Both the position numbers and the translations under genes were made by a program. This document shows positions 6,765-9,534 of a stretch of 9,534 bases of DNA, in pieces (the stretch's first letter is position 1; each line of letters begins with the position of its first letter). Source of the DNA: Pseudomonadota bacterium (GTDB lineage Bacteria > Bdellovibrionota > Bacteriovoracia > Bacteriovoracales > Bacteriovoracaceae); NCBI GenBank assembly GCA_021299675.1, contig JAJTIF010000004.1:1-9534 (forward strand), given 5' to 3'. The notes beneath the pieces were generated by a model that was not told the origin of the DNA, made no database searches, and saw nothing but the letters and a program-made list of their open reading frames with translations.

Positions 6765-6797
6765 AAAAGGGAGCTTTTAGAAGCTCCCTTTTTTTTT
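6765..6797 (+). terminator. Intrinsic terminator after rpmA
   Basis: GGGAGCTT (6769-6776), loop TTAG, AAGCTCCC (6781-6788), then nine T (6789-6797). The 8-bp perfect stem can be extended by four A-T pairs (AAAA at 6765-6768). It separates the ribosomal-protein operon from obgE. Confidence 0.95.
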
Positions 6798-6881
6798 GCC
6801 ATGCCTGCGCGTCTGACGCAGAAGGTAGGATGCCAAGACGCAGCGACTATGTTACAAGGTCAAAAATTTAAAAGATGAGCT

Positions 6882-7883
6882 ATGAAATTTATTGATGAAG
6901 TTGAAGTTATTGTTCGGTCCGGCGCAGGCGGTAATGGTTGCGTAGGCTGGCGTCGGGAAAAATATGTCCCGCGCGGTGGACCTGACGGCGGAAACGGCGG
7001 CTCTGGCGGTAACATCGTTTTTCTAGCCGATGAAAACTTTAACACGCTCATGCACTTTCGTGGCAAAAAAGTCTTCGAAGCTGAAAGCGGTATCAAGGGT
7101 GCTGGCTCGCAGATGGACGGAGCCACTGGTGCCCATCTTATTTTGAGAGTGCCTGTGGGCACGCTAGTGTACCACCGAGAAACAGGAGATCTCATCTGTG
7201 ATCTCTCTGAACACGGTCAAGAATTCATTGCTGCGGAAGGTGGACGTGGAGGCATGGGGAACGCTTTCTTTCAAACCTCCACTAACCGCGCTCCTCATTA
7301 TGCACAAAAAGGTGAACCGGGAGTAGAACTCCCGCTGCGCTTGGAGCTTAAGCTCCTCGCCGACATTGCTCTGATAGGTCTTCCCAATGCTGGTAAGTCT
7401 ACGCTCATCTCTACCATCAGTGCGGCGAGACCAAAAATTGCTGACTACCCCTTCACCACACTTGAGCCCAACTTAGGTGTCGCCGAGGTGGATGAAAAAA
7501 CGATTGTCGTCGCCGACATTCCTGGTTTGATTGAAGGCGCCTCCGAAGGCAAAGGCCTAGGGATTGCTTTCCTCAAGCACATTGAACGTACCAGCGCGCT
7601 GGTGCACTTGATCGATTGCTCGATGTTCATCGAGGAATTCGAAGTGATGGAAGCCTATACGACGATCAGAGAAGAATTAGAAAAGTACGATACAGATCTT
7701 TTGAATAAAAAAGAGATCATCTGTTTAACCAAGATCGATGCCATGACCGAGGAAGAGATTGAGAAGTTTAGAAGTTTTATGGAGCAACAGCTCGATAAAA
7801 AAGTGCTTCCGATCTCGTCTGTGTCTGGAAGAAACATAGATCTACTCAAGCGTTTGATGCTTGCAACCAAAGAAGAGGCATAG
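6882..7883 (+). CDS. obgE: Obg family GTPase (ObgE/CgtA)
   Basis: This 333-aa essential-type GTPase acts in 50S subunit maturation and stress control (family knowledge). Residues 1-158 form the glycine-rich Obg fold (GAGGNG, RGGPDGGNGGSGG, EGGRGGMGNAFF). The G domain follows: G1 GLPNAGKST (166-174), switch I FTT (191-193), G3 DIPG (212-215) followed by LIEGA, G4 TKID (283-286) and G5 SSVSG (312-316). It stops soon after G5, so the variable C-terminal OCT domain is absent, as in many Gram-negative Obg proteins. The ribosome site before ATG 6882 is weak (GATGAG). The 84-nt gap after the terminator must hold a promoter; I see no clear one, only the palindrome GCGTCTGACGC (6809-6819) and GACGCAG repeated at 6815-6821 and 6837-6843. 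It is the first gene of the obgE-rsfS-rlmH group. Confidence 0.98.
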   Translation: MKFIDEVEVIVRSGAGGNGCVGWRREKYVPRGGPDGGNGGSGGNIVFLADENFNTLMHFRGKKVFEAESGIKGAGSQMDGATGAHLILRVPVGTLVYHRETGDLICDLSEHGQEFIAAEGGRGGMGNAFFQTSTNRAPHYAQKGEPGVELPLRLELKLLADIALIGLPNAGKSTLISTISAARPKIADYPFTTLEPNLGVAEVDEKTIVVADIPGLIEGASEGKGLGIAFLKHIERTSALVHLIDCSMFIEEFEVMEAYTTIREELEKYDTDLLNKKEIICLTKIDAMTEEEIEKFRSFMEQQLDKKVLPISSVSGRNIDLLKRLMLATKEEA

Positions 7884-7886
7884 GCC

Positions 7887-8348
7887 ATGACAACCGAACT
7901 TAATAAAACCTACAAAACCATTCTGGACAATAGCGCCTGGGAGTTTCCTCTGAATCACGCGATGCTCGCGACTCGTATCATTGCCGATTTCAAGGGCGAA
8001 AACCTTAAAATCTTTGACATGACCAAGGGCGGAGTCCTGTGTGACTACAACGTGGTAGCGACGGCACAAAACACCACTCAAGCCAAGGCCATGGTAGATG
8101 AGATCGGACGCACCTTCAGAAAAATCGAAGTCAAAATTCAATCTGTGGAAGGCTACGGCAGCGCGGACTGGATTCTCTTCGATACAGGAGACATCATCGT
8201 CCACGTTTTCCAGGAATCCACTCGGGACGTCTACGATCTCGATCACGTGTTTGGCGAGAGGCCTCTGGTTAAGATTCCCGATGAGTTCTATTTCGGTGCC
8301 GCAACTCCGGCGACCAAAGAGACTGATAACCTCAAGGGATTCTTTTAA
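7887..8348 (+). CDS. rsfS: Ribosome silencing factor RsfS
   Basis: This 153-aa protein of the RsfS/Iojap family binds L14 on the 50S subunit and blocks joining with 30S when nutrients are low (family knowledge). The hallmark stretch is at residues 88-123: EGYGSADWILFDTGDIIVHVF, then RDVYDLDHVFG, matching the family's W-x-L-x-D-x-G-D-x-x-V-H-x-F and R-x-x-Y-x-L-E/D-x-x-W/F. KIFDMTKGG (41-49) corresponds to the conserved strand before it. A tail of about 25 residues (after PLVKIPDEF) extends past the core and is not conserved to my knowledge. The start ATG lies 3 nt after the obgE stop, with AGAAGAGG as a ribosome site inside obgE, indicating translational coupling. Confidence 0.95.
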   Translation: MTTELNKTYKTILDNSAWEFPLNHAMLATRIIADFKGENLKIFDMTKGGVLCDYNVVATAQNTTQAKAMVDEIGRTFRKIEVKIQSVEGYGSADWILFDTGDIIVHVFQESTRDVYDLDHVFGERPLVKIPDEFYFGAATPATKETDNLKGFF

Positions 8349-8804
8349 TTGAAAGCGATCCATCTCCTGTGTGTTGGTAAGCTTAAAGATTCCCATCTTG
8401 AAGCACTTGAGAAGGACTACCTTAAGCGCATCACGAATCCTCCCCTATTCATTCATGAAGTGAAGGCAAGCGCGGAAAATAAGCTGGCAGAAGCTGAAGC
8501 GATTGAGAAAAAACTCAAAGAGCTTGGCGACTCGAGTCTCTGTCTCATTGCTCTCACGGAATGGGGTAAGACTTATACTTCTGTAGAGTTCTCCGGTTGG
8601 CTGGAAGGGCAAATTCAGCAATTTTCAAAAGTTTGTTTTATCATCGCCGGTGCCGAGGGCTTCGATGCTGATCTTCTCGCGCGGATGAATGCGAAAGTGT
8701 CGCTCTCTAACCTGACTTTTCCCCATAAATTGGCGCGCCTCATTGCCGTAGAGCAAATCTATCGCGCTCAGACCATCCGCTCAGGCCACCCGTACCATAA
8801 CTAG
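8349..8804 (+). CDS. rlmH: 23S rRNA (pseudouridine1915-N3)-methyltransferase RlmH
   Basis: This 151-aa SPOUT-class methyltransferase uses S-adenosylmethionine to methylate pseudouridine 1915 in helix 69 of 23S rRNA on assembled 70S ribosomes (family knowledge). The length is near the family's ~155. The trefoil-knot SAM-binding parts are visible: FIIAGAEGFD (97-106), LSNLTFPHKLARLIAVEQIYRA (119-140) and the C-terminal GHPYHN (146-151). GAEG is preceded by IA where most members have IG. The start is TTG, lying directly after the rsfS stop TAA with no gap, so it depends on coupling with rsfS translation; the homology begins there (KAIHLLCVGKLKD). Confidence 0.96.
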   Translation: MKAIHLLCVGKLKDSHLEALEKDYLKRITNPPLFIHEVKASAENKLAEAEAIEKKLKELGDSSLCLIALTEWGKTYTSVEFSGWLEGQIQQFSKVCFIIAGAEGFDADLLARMNAKVSLSNLTFPHKLARLIAVEQIYRAQTIRSGHPYHN

Positions 8805-8815
8805 AAAACTTAGTT

Positions 8816-8821
8816 TATAAT
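8816..8821 (+). promoter_or_regulatory. Perfect -10 box before gpmI, possible leaderless start
   Basis: TATAAT lies 7 nt before the gpmI ATG at 8829, so transcription would begin at about the A of the start codon. No -35 resembling TTGACA is found at 16-18 nt spacing (TACCAT at 8793-8798). No Shine-Dalgarno sequence lies between this box and the ATG. Confidence 0.4.
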
Positions 8822-8823
8822 CT

Positions 8824-8842
8824 GTTTCATGAATAATGAAAC
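8824..8842 (+). repeat. Perfect inverted repeat around the gpmI start codon
   Basis: GTTTCAT (8824-8830), spacer GAATA, ATGAAAC (8836-8842). The first arm contains the first two bases of the ATG. It could be an operator overlapping the start of transcription, or an RNA hairpin that masks the start codon in read-through transcripts from rlmH. Confidence 0.45.
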
Positions 8843-9534
8843 CTTTGGTCTCTCCCCCCGACTTCTTCTGTGCATCCTCGATGGCTTCGGCTCTAATCCG
8901 CAGGATCTCAAGAACGCCATCATGCATGCAAAAAAACCCCACCTTGATCAACTCCTGCAGGATTATCCTTCCACCACGATTCAACCAGGCGGGGAAGCTG
9001 TCGGACTCCCGAAGGGCGTAGCCGGGAACTCAGAAGTGGGTCATCTAAACTTGGGCGCAGGCCGACCTGTCAGACAAGACCTAGTAAGAATAAATGAAGC
9101 CATCGCCCTTAATACCTTTGCCAATCTACCAGAGTGGGAGCGACTGCTTGAGAAAGCAAAGGCTAAAAGACGTATCCATCTCTTAGGACTACTCTCGGAT
9201 GGTGGTGTGCACTCCCACATCAGTCACCTCAAGTACATCCTCTCACTACTCTCCAAAGAGAATATGAGTGTCTACCTTCATGCTTTCATGGATGGCCGCG
9301 ATACACCGAAGACCAACGGAGCCAAGTACCTTAAAGAGATCCAAGAGCTCAACCAGTGTGTGATCGGCTCCATCCAAGGCCGATCGATTGGAATGGATCG
9401 AGACCGGCGCTGGGAAAAAATCAAAGCAGCCGTCGACATGATGACTGGAGCCCAGGGAGTGACGGCACTCGATCCGCTCGACTACCTCGCGCAAGAGTAC
9501 GCCCACGAGCGCTTCGATGAGTTCGTCACTCCCG
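8829..9534 (+). CDS. gpmI: 2,3-bisphosphoglycerate-independent phosphoglycerate mutase, 5' part (runs off the right edge)
   Basis: The frame is open from ATG 8829 to the window end, 235 codons of a usual ~510. The enzyme interconverts 3- and 2-phosphoglycerate in glycolysis through a phosphoserine intermediate with two Mn2+ ions (family knowledge). Visible motifs are LLLCILDGFG (12-21, metal ligand D18), GEAVGLPKGVAGNSEVGHLNLGAGR (55-79, nucleophile S68), SDGGVHSH (123-130), HAFMDGRDTP (151-160) and GRSIGMDRDRRWEK (184-197). The last has SI where most members have YY/FA-type residues. The C-terminal half, with the remaining metal ligands, lies outside. The start is the first ATG after an in-frame stop at 8811 and has no Shine-Dalgarno sequence. 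It lies 24 nt after rlmH, the common neighbour order in related bacteria. Confidence 0.96.
   Translation, partial: MNNETFGLSPRLLLCILDGFGSNPQDLKNAIMHAKKPHLDQLLQDYPSTTIQPGGEAVGLPKGVAGNSEVGHLNLGAGRPVRQDLVRINEAIALNTFANLPEWERLLEKAKAKRRIHLLGLLSDGGVHSHISHLKYILSLLSKENMSVYLHAFMDGRDTPKTNGAKYLKEIQELNQCVIGSIQGRSIGMDRDRRWEKIKAAVDMMTGAQGVTALDPLDYLAQEYAHERFDEFVTP

Noticed and set aside
6798..6881. Short palindrome and GACGCAG repeats before obgE as an operator or small RNA
   Set aside because: The arms are five bases long and there is no clear promoter or T run, so it is below what I would call a feature.
7842..8396. 184-codon minus-strand frame over rsfS
   Set aside because: It is antisense to the clearly conserved rsfS gene; its sequence is just the complement of the RsfS motifs.

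Overview
The window is a chromosomal segment of a Gram-negative bacterium. The order rplU-rpmA-obgE-rsfS-rlmH-gpmI is the arrangement known from Bdellovibrio-like bacteria and other former deltaproteobacteria. The separate stand-alone rsfS and rlmH genes, and the rSAM proteins with an N-terminal twitch domain, fit a Bdellovibrionota member best. That placement is inference from gene order and protein character, not from a search.

Left part (1-5873), accessory and AT-rich at its left end. On the minus strand lie the 5' part of a radical SAM (rSAM) gene (907 down to the left edge, no stop inside) and, 12 nt upstream of it in the same operon, a protein of unknown function (920-1966). A divergent intergenic region (1967-2119) separates them from a plus-strand gene (2120-3058) with a degenerate polymerase-beta-type nucleotidyltransferase signature. 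That gene ends 2 nt from the end of a convergent pair of paralogous rSAM genes (3061-4467 and 4470-5873, minus strand, 2 nt apart). Each of the pair has a complete twitch-type auxiliary Fe-S motif (CX13GX4C...CX2C) in front of the CX3CX2C rSAM core instead of behind it. Three rSAM enzymes, a possible nucleotidyltransferase and an orphan protein within 6 kb suggest a modification or biosynthesis locus. The substrate cannot be read from this window, and I see no precursor peptide gene.

Right part (5874-9534), housekeeping. A good sigma70-type promoter (5990-6018) drives rplU and rpmA (ribosomal proteins L21 and L27), which end in a strong intrinsic terminator (6765-6797). Next come obgE (ribosome-associated GTPase), rsfS (ribosome silencing factor), rlmH (23S rRNA pseudouridine methyltransferase) and gpmI (2,3-bisphosphoglycerate-independent phosphoglycerate mutase, running off the right edge). 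obgE, rsfS and rlmH are packed with 3 and 0 nt gaps, so they form a translation/ribosome-maturation operon. gpmI follows 24 nt later and has its own TATAAT box placed so that the transcript could be leaderless.

No tRNA, rRNA, CRISPR array, insertion sequence or phage gene was recognised.
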